In this document: positions 1-7,700 of the stretch, piece after piece
How the letters are laid out: the number at the start of each line of letters is the position of its first letter
How positions within the stretch are numbered: the first letter of the stretch is position 1
Notes under the pieces: generated by a model
Databases searched by the model: none
Told to the model about the DNA's origin: nothing
What the model saw: only the letters and a program-made list of their open reading frames with translations
Position numbers and translations under genes: made by a program
From: JAGLON01 sp041394985
GTDB taxonomy: Bacteria; Zixibacteria; MSB-5A5; GN15; JAAZOE01
Assembly (NCBI GenBank): GCA_041394985.1
Contig: JAWLBI010000001.1
Coordinates: 3,534,001-3,598,000 of the forward strand
Direction: 5' to 3'
DNA length: 64,000 bases

Positions 1-557
1 TGCGTATACAACTCATCTTTGCTCATCATCGTCAACGCCTTCATCTGGCGATTGATCAGTCGCAAATGCCGCACGGCTTCGGACACATCGCCGGTACCGG
101 CTTCGCCCTTGGTGCGAATCATCGCAGCACCTTCGCCGATTCGCCGCAGCGCCTCGGACAAATTCCGGCAGCCGCAGACGAACGGGATTTTGAATTTGAA
201 TTTGTCGACATGATTCTCATAGTCGGCGGGCGTCAGCACTTCCGACTCGTCGATGAAATCGACTTCCAGCGCCTGTAAAATCTGCGCCTCGGCAAAATGC
301 CCGATGCGGCACTTGGCCATGACCGGAATCGATACCGATTTTTTAATCTCTTCGATAATTGTCGGATCGGCCATGCGGGCAACTCCGCCCTCGGCCCGAA
401 TATCCGACGGCACACGCTCGAGGGCCATCACGGCCACCGCACCGGAATCTTCGGCGATTTTCGCCTGATCGGCATTGGTGACATCCATGATGACGCCGTT
501 CCTGAGCATTTCCGCCAGACCGATTTTCACGGTCATCAGATCTTTATTTTCACTCAT
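1..557 (-). CDS. pdxS: Pyridoxal 5'-phosphate synthase lyase subunit PdxS (5' part, runs off the window)
   Basis: About 185 N-terminal codons of the roughly 290-residue PdxS (SNZ/PDX1) family; the rest lies left of position 1. The enzyme builds pyridoxal phosphate from ribose 5-phosphate, glyceraldehyde 3-phosphate and ammonia supplied by the PdxT glutaminase. Seen here: the start MSENKDLMTVKIGLAEML, then 'GVIMDVTNADQAKIAEDSGA', 'ALERVPSDIRAEGGVARM', the catalytic-lysine segment 'PVMAKCRIGHF', 'LEVDFIDESEVLTPAD', 'FVCGCRNLSEALRR' and 'AAMIRTKGEAGTG'. The ATG at 557 was chosen because the family begins shortly before this segment. No pdxT is visible in the window; it may lie to the left. Confidence 0.93.
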   Translation of the reverse strand, partial: MSENKDLMTVKIGLAEMLRNGVIMDVTNADQAKIAEDSGAVAVMALERVPSDIRAEGGVARMADPTIIEEIKKSVSIPVMAKCRIGHFAEAQILQALEVDFIDESEVLTPADYENHVDKFKFKIPFVCGCRNLSEALRRIGEGAAMIRTKGEAGTGDVSEAVRHLRLINRQMKALTMMSKDELYT

Positions 558-770
558 TACGTACTCCACTATCCCGGCGTCATCGAAATAGGTCCGAAAA
601 CGCCGTCTCTCTATCGTTTATACCGATAACACGAGCTATCGGCCAAATGTTCTCAAGCCGGAATAACATATATAATGACGGGGCCAAAATCAACCCCCGA
701 AACGATCTTGAAGCGGCGAAAATGTACCCTCCGCGCGTCCGCATCGACTATCAGTCCTTCGGAGCGGGAG

Positions 771-798
771 AATCACAATCGGAGATTCGATTGTGATT
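771..798. repeat. Perfect 11-bp inverted repeat, 6-base loop
   Basis: AATCACAATCG at 771-781 is repeated as its exact reverse complement at 788-798 around GAGATT. It sits between the end of the minus-strand Rrf2 gene (835) and pdxS (start 557). Neither side carries a clear uridine run, so it is not a textbook terminator. It could be an operator upstream of pdxS or an RNA hairpin. The rest of 558-834 shows no gene that I can support. Confidence 0.6.
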
Positions 799-834
799 TA
801 TACTTTTGAGATACAACAAGGAGACGGCAATGGC

Positions 835-1248
835 TTAACGGCCGTTGCCGTTCGTATATAATCCGAAGTTCTGGCGCTGCAGAGCCCGCGAAATCTGTTC
901 CTGTTGTTTAATGAAGAACGGTCTTATCTCACAACTTTTCTCATTCGAACACTCGCAATGGCGGCCATCGACGCACAGGTTTACCCGCACCGGACCTTCC
1001 ATCGCCTCGATAACTTCCAGAAAAGAAATTTCCTTCGCCGGACGCGCCAGACGATACCCGCCCGTAACGCCCTGGAAAGAAACCAATATTCCTGCCCTGG
1101 TCAGCTCTTTTAAAATTTTGGCCAGAAACTCCCGGGGAATCGACCGAGCCTTGGCTATCCGACCGATCGAGGCCAAATCACCTTTTTTCGCCTGTGCAAT
1201 ATAGGCTACCGCGCGAAGTGCATAATCTGCTTTTCGTGACAATTGCAT
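835..1248 (-). CDS. Rrf2-family transcriptional regulator (IscR-like)
   Basis: A 137-residue Rrf2 protein. The winged helix-turn-helix covers about residues 1-75 (start MQLSRKADYALRAVAYIA, wing GVTGGYRLARPA). Four cysteines at 92, 98, 100 and 106 include the C-x5-C...C spacing used by IscR and NsrR to hold an iron-sulfur cluster. It is divergent from the iscR of the ISC operon and clearly paralogous to it. A second Rrf2 regulator beside an ISC operon suggests a second redox- or Fe-S-sensing input, but its target genes cannot be read from the sequence. It stands alone on its strand, followed after a gap by pdxS. Confidence 0.88.
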   Translation of the reverse strand: MQLSRKADYALRAVAYIAQAKKGDLASIGRIAKARSIPREFLAKILKELTRAGILVSFQGVTGGYRLARPAKEISFLEVIEAMEGPVRVNLCVDGRHCECSNEKSCEIRPFFIKQQEQISRALQRQNFGLYTNGNGR

Positions 1249-1451
1249 AAGCCTGCTAAACCCTCACTGTTAATTTGAAGTCCTTCGCCTCTCCCGACTG
1301 CAATGCCGACATCATCCGCATCTGTTCGAACTCGACGATGTAATTCTTCAATCTTATACGTTAACATAGTAAACTCCGACCAACATTTCCATTATTTTTT
1401 TTACTTATAAGGGTTTTTTTAGTCTTTTTTACCTTTTTTGGAACTCCCCCC

Positions 1452-1480
1452 TTGACATTTCGTTATTATTGTATAAATAT
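1452..1480 (+). promoter_or_regulatory. Probable sigma-70-type promoter of the isc operon
   Basis: TTGACA at 1452-1457 is followed by the AT-rich stretch TATAAATAT at 1472-1480. The best -10 choice (TAAATA, 1474-1479) leaves a 16-base spacer. It is preceded by a T-rich tract (about 1390-1440). Transcription would begin near 1487, just before the inverted repeat at 1495-1520, which fits repression by IscR. The remainder of the 335-base gap 1249-1583 holds no supportable gene. Confidence 0.6.
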
Positions 1481-1494
1481 GGGATTGAATTGAC

Positions 1495-1520
1495 CCATTA
1501 TGGTAGAGTGACCATAATGG
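1495..1520. promoter_or_regulatory. Candidate IscR/Rrf2 operator (perfect inverted repeat)
   Basis: CCATTATGGT at 1495-1504 and ACCATAATGG at 1511-1520 form a perfect 10-bp inverted repeat around AGAGTG. Each arm is itself nearly palindromic (CCAT-n-ATGG), so the site also reads as two direct half-sites 17 bp apart. It lies just downstream of the predicted -10 and about 60 bases before the iscR start, as expected for autorepression. The sequence differs from the E. coli IscR sites, so assigning it to IscR is inference. Confidence 0.6.
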
Positions 1521-1583
1521 TATTCTTTTGAACTGGTTTCCGACTATTTCGGTCGGAGATATAAAAGGTCGGACATAAGAAAC

Positions 1584-2012
1584 ATGTTCAGCTTCTCGAA
1601 AAAAACCGAATACGGCCTCATCGCCCTGAGCTACCTGTCGACTCTCGACAACGACAGCCTGGCCAATGTCGCCGAAATCGCAGAATCATCATCGATTCCC
1701 CGCGAGTTGCTGGCCAAGATATTGTCCGAACTCGTCAAAGCCGGGCTGGCGATATCCTACTCCGGACCAACCGGAGGCTTTCGCCTTGCCAAACCGGCTC
1801 AGCAAGTCAGCCTGGCCGAAATAATATCGGCCCTGGAAACGAAGTCGGCTATTATACACTGCGTCGCCGATTCCTCCTGCTGTGACCGCACCGAATCCTG
1901 CCGCATCCGCACTCCCATGAGTAAGGTCAAGCAGAAGGTAGATATGATTTTCGAGGAAACGACGCTGAAAGACATTGCCGACGGTCATAGCATGAAATCA
2001 AATATTGCATAA
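1584..2012 (+). CDS. iscR: IscR, Fe-S-sensing regulator of the ISC operon
   Basis: A 142-residue Rrf2 protein: winged HTH (start MFSFSKKTEYGLIALSYL, wing GPTGGFRLAKPA) and a cysteine loop with C93, C99, C100 and C106, matching the C-x5-C-(C)-x5-C layout of the IscR [2Fe-2S] site. It is the first gene of the operon, 17 bases before iscS. By analogy with proteobacterial IscR it should repress the operon when its cluster is loaded; the inverted repeat upstream is the likely site. No strong Shine-Dalgarno sequence precedes the ATG, which was chosen because the family starts with this motif. Confidence 0.9.
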   Translation: MFSFSKKTEYGLIALSYLSTLDNDSLANVAEIAESSSIPRELLAKILSELVKAGLAISYSGPTGGFRLAKPAQQVSLAEIISALETKSAIIHCVADSSCCDRTESCRIRTPMSKVKQKVDMIFEETTLKDIADGHSMKSNIA

Positions 2013-2029
2013 TTTGGAGGTTAGAGAGG

Positions 2030-3244
2030 ATGAAAACCCCGATATACATGGACTATCAGGCAACCACGCCGATGGATCCGCGCGTACTCGAGGCGATGAT
2101 TCCGTACTTCACGGAGAAGTTCGGTAACGCCGCCAGCCGCAACCATTCCTTCGGTTGGGACGCCGAGGAAGCAGTCGATAACGCCCGCGACATCCTGGCA
2201 AAGGCCATCGGCGCAACCCGCCGTGAGATCGTATTCACCAGCGGCGCCACCGAATCGAACAACATCGCCCTCAAGGGCATCGCCGAAATGTACGCCTCAA
2301 AAGGCAACCACATTATTACGGTAAAGACTGAACACCCGGCGATTCTGGATACCGCCGCGCACCTCGGTCGCGAAGGCAAAAAGATCACCTACCTGCCCGT
2401 CAAGAAAGACGGCCTCGTCGATCTCGATGAACTCCGCAACGCCATCACCGATGAAACGATCCTGATTTCCATCATGGCCGTCAACAATGAAATCGGCGTC
2501 ATTCAGCCCCTGGCGGATATCGGAAAAATAGCCCGCGACCGCGGTATCATTTTCCACACCGATGCCACCCAGGCAGTCGGCAAGATTCCGCTCGATGTCA
2601 ACGCCATGAACATCGACCTGTTGTCCTTTACGGCGCACAAGCTCTACGGTCCGAAAGGCGTCGGCGCCCTCTACCTGCGCCGCAAAAATCCTCGCGTCCG
2701 CTGTGCCCCGCTCATCGACGGCGGTGGTCATGAACGTGGCATGCGCTCAGGCACACTTAATGTTCCCGGTATCGTCGGCTTCGGCAAAGCAGTCGAATTG
2801 GCTGTGGCCGAGATGGACAGCGAAACCAGACGCCTCACCGGCCTGCGCGACAAACTGAAAAACATTATCATGAATGGCCTCACCGATGTCTATCTCAATG
2901 GTCACCCGTCCGAGCGTCTCCCCGGCAATCTGAATATCAGTTTTGCCTATGTCGAAGGCGAATCGCTCCTCATGGAAATGAACGATGTCGCCCTGTCATC
3001 CGGCTCGGCCTGCACCTCGTCAACTCTCGATGCTTCGCACGTCCTGTCGGCCCTCGGCGTCGACGAAGAATTAGCTCATAGTTCCATACGCTTCGGACTG
3101 GGACGATTCACGACCGACGAGGAAATCGAATACGTCGGCAACAAAATCGTCGGCGCGGTCACTCGCCTGCGCGAAATGTCTCCGCTCTACGAAATGGCGC
3201 AGGAAGGCATCGACCTGAAATCGGTCGAATGGTCGGAACATTAA
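2030..3244 (+). CDS. iscS: Cysteine desulfurase IscS
   Basis: 404 residues, the same length as E. coli IscS. A PLP enzyme that takes sulfur from cysteine and passes the persulfide to IscU. Visible landmarks: N-terminal 'PIYMDYQATTPMDPRV', H102 in 'KTEHPAILD', the PLP-binding lysine K204 in 'SFTAHKLYGPKG', and the catalytic cysteine C328 in the long mobile loop 'SSGSACTSSTLDASHVL' typical of group I (IscS/NifS) desulfurases. It ends in 'SVEWSEH', close to the E. coli tail that contacts IscU. Second gene of the isc operon. Confidence 0.97.
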   Translation: MKTPIYMDYQATTPMDPRVLEAMIPYFTEKFGNAASRNHSFGWDAEEAVDNARDILAKAIGATRREIVFTSGATESNNIALKGIAEMYASKGNHIITVKTEHPAILDTAAHLGREGKKITYLPVKKDGLVDLDELRNAITDETILISIMAVNNEIGVIQPLADIGKIARDRGIIFHTDATQAVGKIPLDVNAMNIDLLSFTAHKLYGPKGVGALYLRRKNPRVRCAPLIDGGGHERGMRSGTLNVPGIVGFGKAVELAVAEMDSETRRLTGLRDKLKNIIMNGLTDVYLNGHPSERLPGNLNISFAYVEGESLLMEMNDVALSSGSACTSSTLDASHVLSALGVDEELAHSSIRFGLGRFTTDEEIEYVGNKIVGAVTRLREMSPLYEMAQEGIDLKSVEWSEH

Positions 3245-3306
3245 AGGCATTGGGCTGTTAGGAATCGATAATAAACGCTGCATGCTTGCAGCCGGAGGTA
3301 TACAAT

Positions 3307-3735
3307 ATGGCTTACTCTGAGAAAGTACTCGACCACTTCAAGAACCCGCGCAATCTGGGTTCTATGGATAAAAACGACACATCGGTCGGCACCGGTGTCG
3401 TCGGCGCGCCCGAATGCGGCGACGTCATGAAACTGCAGTTGAAGATCAACGAAAACAACGTCATCGAAGACGCCAAGTTCAAGACATTTGGCTGCGGCTC
3501 TGCTATCGCCTCATCATCCCTCGCCACAGAATGGGTGAAGGGCAAGACGATCGAGGAGGCGCTCAAGATTAAAAACACCGATATCGTCAACGAACTATCG
3601 CTCCCGCCGGTGAAGATTCACTGCTCGGTTTTGGCCGAGGACGCGCTCAAGGCCGCGCTGGGCGATTACATGAAGAAGAACGGAAAGTCTTTGGACGATC
3701 TGCAAGCGAAGAAAGACGAAGAAAGGGCTGCCTGA
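3307..3735 (+). CDS. iscU: Fe-S cluster scaffold IscU
   Basis: 142 residues starting MAYSEKVLDHFKNPRN, as in E. coli IscU. The start at 3307 has GGAGGT at 3294-3299; an in-frame ATG at 3286 is rejected because homologs begin at MAYSEK. Cluster ligands are all present: C37, D39 (APECGDV), C63 (FGCGSA), H105 and C106. LPPVK at 99-103 is the exact motif bound by the HscA chaperone, and hscA follows downstream. There is an 11-residue charged C-terminal extension. The TGA overlaps the iscA ATG by one base. Confidence 0.97.
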   Translation: MAYSEKVLDHFKNPRNLGSMDKNDTSVGTGVVGAPECGDVMKLQLKINENNVIEDAKFKTFGCGSAIASSSLATEWVKGKTIEEALKIKNTDIVNELSLPPVKIHCSVLAEDALKAALGDYMKKNGKSLDDLQAKKDEERAA

Positions 3736-4100
3736 TGTCAGATCAGAAAATAAATACGAACGCACTGGATGAAACGATTTACCTCACTCCCGCCGCCGTC
3801 TCGGAAGTGAAACGCCTGATTAATGAAGAAAAAGACGCGGATAACATGATGCTGCGCGTCGGTGTTCAGGGCGGCGGTTGCAGTGGGTTAAGCTATGCCA
3901 TGAGCTTCGACAACATCGTCGATGAATTCGATCAGGTTTTGGAATTCGACGGGCTCAAGGTCGTCGTCGATGCCAAGTCCCTGCTGTATATGTCCGGGAC
4001 GACCATCGACTACACCAAGGAATTGCTCACCGGTGGTTTCAAATTCGATAATCCGAAGTCTTCGCGCGGTTGCAGCTGCGGGACTTCCTTCTCCGTATAA
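3735..4100 (+). CDS. iscA: A-type Fe-S carrier IscA
   Basis: 121-residue HesB/IscA protein with the three invariant cysteines C49 (QGGGCSGLSY), C113 and C115 (SSRGCSCGTSF). It acts as a carrier or assembly factor between the IscU scaffold and [4Fe-4S] targets. The N-terminus is about 12 residues longer than in E. coli IscA. Its ATG overlaps the iscU stop, implying translational coupling. A 19-base gap follows before the DUF2480-like gene. Confidence 0.95.
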   Translation: MSDQKINTNALDETIYLTPAAVSEVKRLINEEKDADNMMLRVGVQGGGCSGLSYAMSFDNIVDEFDQVLEFDGLKVVVDAKSLLYMSGTTIDYTKELLTGGFKFDNPKSSRGCSCGTSFSV

Positions 4101-4119
4101 ACCCGGCTGGGAGGGAATT

Positions 4120-4398
4120 GTGGAGATTTTCGACATGCACGATTTTATGGACAATGGGATTGTCCTCGAAAAATCGTTTTATGAAAAAGTAGAAAACTTC
4201 GACTGGGATTCGTTTCGAGGGAAACGAGTCCTGGTCAAAGGCTGCGGCACGACGGTCATCCCGCCCTGGGCATTCATGGTCATCGCGTCGCGCCTGACGG
4301 AAGTCGCCAAAGTCATCAAATACGGCAGCGAACACGATTCTTTCCCGGTTTACAGGAACAGAACCCGAGAGGCAGACAATGTCACACACGCCGAATGA
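4120..4398 (+). CDS. DUF2480-like protein inserted in the isc operon
   Basis: About 92 residues from a GTG at 4120, chosen for the GGAGGG just upstream (spacing 4); an ATG at 4135 is the alternative. The sequence 'EIFDMHDFMDNGIVLEKSF', 'DWDSFRGKRVLVKGCGTT' and 'VIPPWAFMVIASRL' resembles the core of DUF2480, a family I know from Bacteroidetes, where it accompanies Fe-S assembly genes. It is shorter than typical DUF2480 proteins (about 160 residues) and has one cysteine. The reading frame overlaps the hscB start by 20 bases, so it is a true operon member. Its function is unknown; a role in cluster delivery is inferred only from position. Confidence 0.72.
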   Translation: MEIFDMHDFMDNGIVLEKSFYEKVENFDWDSFRGKRVLVKGCGTTVIPPWAFMVIASRLTEVAKVIKYGSEHDSFPVYRNRTREADNVTHAE

Positions 4399-5038
4399 TT
4401 CGCTTCATATATTGAATGACGGTCATCATCTCTGCTGGTCATGCAAGGAAGAAGTCGGCGAAGGCCCCTTCTGCAGCCATTGCGTGAAGATTCAGCCGCT
4501 CGAGGAAGTCAGCGACTATTTCGCATTGTTCGGCCTCGAACCGCACTACAAAATCGACCCGGCAGACCTGCAGAAACCATTCATTGAACTTTCGCGCAAG
4601 ATGCACCCGGATTTCTACGGTCAATTATCCGACTCGGAACAGGTCATCGCACGCGATAACACGGCCTACCTCAATATGGCCTACGGCGTCCTGAAAGACC
4701 CGATTAAGCGCGCAGACTATCTTCTGTCACTTAAGGCGGGAAACACGAAAAGTAACCCGACTCCGCCACAGGATTTATTCGATGAAATCCTCGAAACCGG
4801 CGAACTGCTCATGAATGATATTCTGTCCGCAGATGAGATTAAACAATTGAACCGGACAAAAAACGATTTCACGGTACGCCAGCGGGAACTGCTCGATTCC
4901 CTCGCGCCGCACTTCGATAAACTACTGAACGGACACAACAGCGCCAAGACCGAGGTTGAATCGAGACTCAACAATGTAAAATATTTACGAACAATCATAC
5001 GACGCATCGAACAGCGACTGAAACAGGATGAAAATTAA
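4379..5038 (+). CDS. hscB: Fe-S co-chaperone HscB with N-terminal zinc-finger-like tetracysteine motif
   Basis: 219 residues. A J-domain with the HPD tripeptide (residues 76-78, 'SRKMHPDFYG') is followed by the HscB C-terminal three-helix domain that binds IscU. The N-terminus carries C19-x2-C22-x9-C32-x2-C35 ('CWSCKEE' ... 'CSHC'), a metal-binding knuckle known from eukaryotic HSC20 and some bacteria but absent from E. coli HscB. HscB delivers IscU to HscA and stimulates its ATPase. Its TAA overlaps the hscA ATG by one base. Confidence 0.93.
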   Translation: MSHTPNDSLHILNDGHHLCWSCKEEVGEGPFCSHCVKIQPLEEVSDYFALFGLEPHYKIDPADLQKPFIELSRKMHPDFYGQLSDSEQVIARDNTAYLNMAYGVLKDPIKRADYLLSLKAGNTKSNPTPPQDLFDEILETGELLMNDILSADEIKQLNRTKNDFTVRQRELLDSLAPHFDKLLNGHNSAKTEVESRLNNVKYLRTIIRRIEQRLKQDEN

Positions 5039-6888
5039 TGTCGAATAATAAGAAAAAACAAATCGCCATCGGAATCGATCTCGGCACGACCAATTCACTG
5101 GCGGCAATAGTTACCGACAGACAACCGCACGCCCTCACCGGCGAGCACGGCGCCATCGTACCGTCGGTCATTTCCTTAAAAGATAAAAAACTCGAAATCG
5201 GTCGCGCGGCATACAATGCCCTCGTCGAAAATCCGGAACATACGGTGTACTCAGTCAAACGACTCATGGGCAAAGCCGCAGCGGACATCAAAGACGAAAG
5301 CGGCCGTTACCCATTTGAAATCGCCGCCGACCCTCGCGGATTGGCCTCCGTCAAAATCGACGACACGATTTATTCGCCGGTAGAATTATCCGCTGCGATA
5401 TTATTGGGTGTAAAAGAGCAAGCTGAAAAGGCCCTCGGGCAACCAGTCGACCGCGCAGTGATTACCGTCCCGGCCTATTTCGATGATGCCCAGCGCCAGG
5501 CCACTCGAGACGCCGGAAAAATTGCCGGACTTGAAGTCCTCCGCATCATCAATGAGCCAACGGCGGCGGCTCTCGCCTATGGCCTCGATAAAAAAGATCG
5601 CGGCACGATCGCCGTCTATGATTTCGGTGGGGGAACATTTGATATATCAATCCTTCGGCTCACCGACGGTATATTCGAGGTACTCTCGACCGCAGGCGAT
5701 ACCAGACTTGGCGGCGACGATATCGATGATGTCATCGTCGACTTCATCATCAACGAAGCTCGCGCCAATGATATCGATATTAATACCGCCTCGCCGAAAA
5801 TTCGCGCCATGCTCAAGCGCAATGCCGAAGAAATCAAGATGGATCTGAGTAATAACGAACGCGTCAACATTGACATGCATTTCGCGCATCAGGCCGACAG
5901 TTTTTCGACCGCACTCAAACGCCCTATCTTCGACCGCATGATCGAACCGATTCTGAATCGTACGATAGATTTCTGCAAACGAGCCCTCGACGACGCCAAC
6001 CTGACAGTCGATGACATCGACGAGGTCATCCTCGTCGGCGGCTCCACGCGAGTGCCTGCCGTGCGCGAGGAAGTCGAGGCGTTCTTCAAGCGCGAACCAC
6101 ACTGTGACCTGGGCCCCGATGAAGTCGTCGCCCTCGGCGCATCTATTCAGGCCGATATTATCACCGGCGGCCGCGACGATTTATTATTACTGGACGTTAC
6201 GCCATTGTCCCTCGGTATCGAGACCATGGGCGGCGTCATGAATGTCCTGATTCAACGCAATTCGAAGATTCCGGCTGTTGCCAATGAAATCTTTACGACG
6301 TATGTTGACGGTCAGACCTCAGTCGCCATCCGCGTCTTTCAGGGCGAACGCGAACTGGTCGCAGATAATCGTTCGCTCGGCCACTTCGACCTCACCGGCA
6401 TCGCGCCGCAAAAAGCCGGCATGCCGCGCATCGAAGTCGCCTTCACGCTCGACGCCGACGGCATCTTAAAAGTAAAAGCTACCGATACCCGCTCCGGTAA
6501 AGAGCAGGATATCACCATCAGGCCCTCGTACGGCCTGACTCAGGATGAAGTAAAGTCGATGGTCCGTGAATCATTCATTCACGCCGCCGATGATATCGAA
6601 AAACGTTTATTGATCGAGCTTTCGAACGAGGCCAAAACAGTGTTGGCCGCTACCGAGAAGGCTCTGGAAATCGTAACCGATTTCAAACCCGGCGAAGAGG
6701 ATGACATCCGCGACGCCGCCGATGATCTTCGCGAGGCGCTCAAAGGCAACAGCTCGAGAGTCCTGCGCGAAAAACTGGATGATTTGAACGACGCCACATC
6801 GGACCTGGCCGCCCGCATGGTCAACGAAAGCCTCAGCGGGTTATTGAAGAATAAAAAGGTCGGTGACGCCGAGGAATTGATAAAATAA
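5038..6888 (+). CDS. hscA: Fe-S-specific Hsp70 chaperone HscA
   Basis: 616 residues, identical in length to E. coli HscA. The Hsp70 nucleotide-binding domain begins 'IGIDLGTTNSLAAI', with 'AVYDFGGGTFDIS' and 'VILVGGSTRVPAV', followed by the substrate-binding domain ('LLDVTPLSLGIETMGG') and a helical lid. It has no C-terminal EEVD or GGMP tail. Together with HscB it binds the LPPVK motif of IscU, which is present in this operon, and promotes cluster transfer. It sits between hscB and fdx, as in proteobacterial isc operons. Confidence 0.96.
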   Translation: MSNNKKKQIAIGIDLGTTNSLAAIVTDRQPHALTGEHGAIVPSVISLKDKKLEIGRAAYNALVENPEHTVYSVKRLMGKAAADIKDESGRYPFEIAADPRGLASVKIDDTIYSPVELSAAILLGVKEQAEKALGQPVDRAVITVPAYFDDAQRQATRDAGKIAGLEVLRIINEPTAAALAYGLDKKDRGTIAVYDFGGGTFDISILRLTDGIFEVLSTAGDTRLGGDDIDDVIVDFIINEARANDIDINTASPKIRAMLKRNAEEIKMDLSNNERVNIDMHFAHQADSFSTALKRPIFDRMIEPILNRTIDFCKRALDDANLTVDDIDEVILVGGSTRVPAVREEVEAFFKREPHCDLGPDEVVALGASIQADIITGGRDDLLLLDVTPLSLGIETMGGVMNVLIQRNSKIPAVANEIFTTYVDGQTSVAIRVFQGERELVADNRSLGHFDLTGIAPQKAGMPRIEVAFTLDADGILKVKATDTRSGKEQDITIRPSYGLTQDEVKSMVRESFIHAADDIEKRLLIELSNEAKTVLAATEKALEIVTDFKPGEEDDIRDAADDLREALKGNSSRVLREKLDDLNDATSDLAARMVNESLSGLLKNKKVGDAEELIK

Positions 6889-6900
6889 GAGGAACTGGTC

Positions 6901-7221
6901 ATGACCACGAATGTGAAAACGGGGGAAAAGTTGAAAATCACGATAGGAGACAAGGAAGTCGAAGTCACTCCGGGAATCACGCTGCTCGATGCGGCGCTTG
7001 ACAATAAAATCGAACTGGAACACAACTGCGGCGGCAACTGCGCCTGCAGCACCTGCCATGTCTGGGTAGTCGAGGGTATGGAAAACCTGTCGGACATCTC
7101 CGACGAAGAAGAAGATATGCTCGACACTGCCGTCGGTCTGAAACTGGAATCGCGCCTCGCCTGCCAGTCGCAGGTCAAAGGCGATGTCAGAATCGTCATC
7201 CCGCCGAAGCCGGAACTGTAA
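6901..7221 (+). CDS. fdx: ISC-type [2Fe-2S] ferredoxin
   Basis: 106 residues with the adrenodoxin-type ligand pattern C43-x5-C49-x2-C52 ('CGGNCACSTC') and C88 ('RLACQSQV'), plus an acidic patch 'SDEEEDMLD'. It supplies electrons for cluster assembly on IscU. It is preceded by GAGGAACTGGTC and lies 12 bases after hscA. A short N-terminal extension (MTTNVKTGEK) precedes the conserved fold. Confidence 0.95.
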   Translation: MTTNVKTGEKLKITIGDKEVEVTPGITLLDAALDNKIELEHNCGGNCACSTCHVWVVEGMENLSDISDEEEDMLDTAVGLKLESRLACQSQVKGDVRIVIPPKPEL

Positions 7222-7231
7222 AGGAGCACGC

Positions 7232-7432
7232 ATGGAATGGTCTGACGCTGACGATATCGGCTTCGAATTGTTCGATAAATATCCCGATATGAATCCACTT
7301 GATGTCCGCTTCACTGATCTGCATCGCATGGTCATGGAACTGGACGACTTCGACGACGAACCGGATAACTCCAGCGAGGCGAAACTCGAGGCCATCCAAA
7401 TGGCCTGGCTGGAAGAATATAACGACCAATAA
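7232..7432 (+). CDS. iscX: IscX (YfhJ), small acidic ISC modulator
   Basis: 66 residues, strongly acidic, with the family signature 'MEWSDADDIGFELFDKYPD', 'VRFTDLHRMVMEL', 'FDDEP' and 'LEAIQMAWLEEY'. In E. coli, IscX binds IscS and iron and tunes the rate of cluster formation. AGGAG sits just before the ATG, and the gene begins 10 bases after fdx. It closes the operon; a rho-independent terminator follows about 180 bases later. Confidence 0.95.
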   Translation: MEWSDADDIGFELFDKYPDMNPLDVRFTDLHRMVMELDDFDDEPDNSSEAKLEAIQMAWLEEYNDQ

Positions 7433-7435
7433 AGG

Positions 7436-7570
7436 TCCGTAGAGCAATTCACGAGTCGCCCTCTTATGTAGGTCAAGACCCCTGCCCGAGATTCTGAGTC
7501 CGCGAAGAATCGAGGGTGCCGAGCATGCGAGGCAGGTTTTGACAATTCGCGCACCGCGCGATTCGACACA
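7436..7570. repeat. Palindromic intergenic repeat, family R1 (copy 1)
   Basis: A block starting GTAGAGCAATTCACGAGTCG and containing GTAGGTCAAGACCCCTGCC, a variable middle with CCGAGATTCTGAG, and GGCAGGTTTTGAC, which pairs with the first arm. The same order of modules recurs at 9149-9300 and 10258-10380. It can form a long hairpin. No coding potential is supported. Confidence 0.75.
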
Positions 7571-7612
7571 AGATCTACCAGAGAAACACTGTTTAGCTAT
7601 ATCTTACCTCCC

Positions 7613-7644
7613 AGAAAAAAGCCCCGCATAAACGGGGCTTTTTG
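7613..7644. terminator. Rho-independent terminator, bidirectional
   Basis: AAAAAAGCCCCG, loop CATAAA, CGGGGCTTTTT: a 6-bp GC stem flanked by A and T runs on both sides. It can end the isc operon on the plus strand and the 7701-8846 gene on the minus strand. Confidence 0.9.
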
Positions 7645-7700
7645 TATTCTGTGAACGGCAGATGTCCATATCTGCCGGATAAAACCCTCTTAAGCCAACT

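Noticed and set aside
1206..1367. Minus-strand 53-codon ORF with GGAG before its ATG, overlapping the Rrf2 gene start, plus a nearby frame ending 'MRMMSALQSGEAKDF'
   Set aside because: It overlaps a well-supported gene in another frame and has no recognisable protein. The second frame resembles a protein C-terminus but lacks a start, so at best it is a decayed remnant.
6579..7298. 239-codon minus-strand ORF, Ser-rich
   Set aside because: Antisense to hscA, fdx and iscX; Ser-rich composition is typical of reversed acidic coding sequence.
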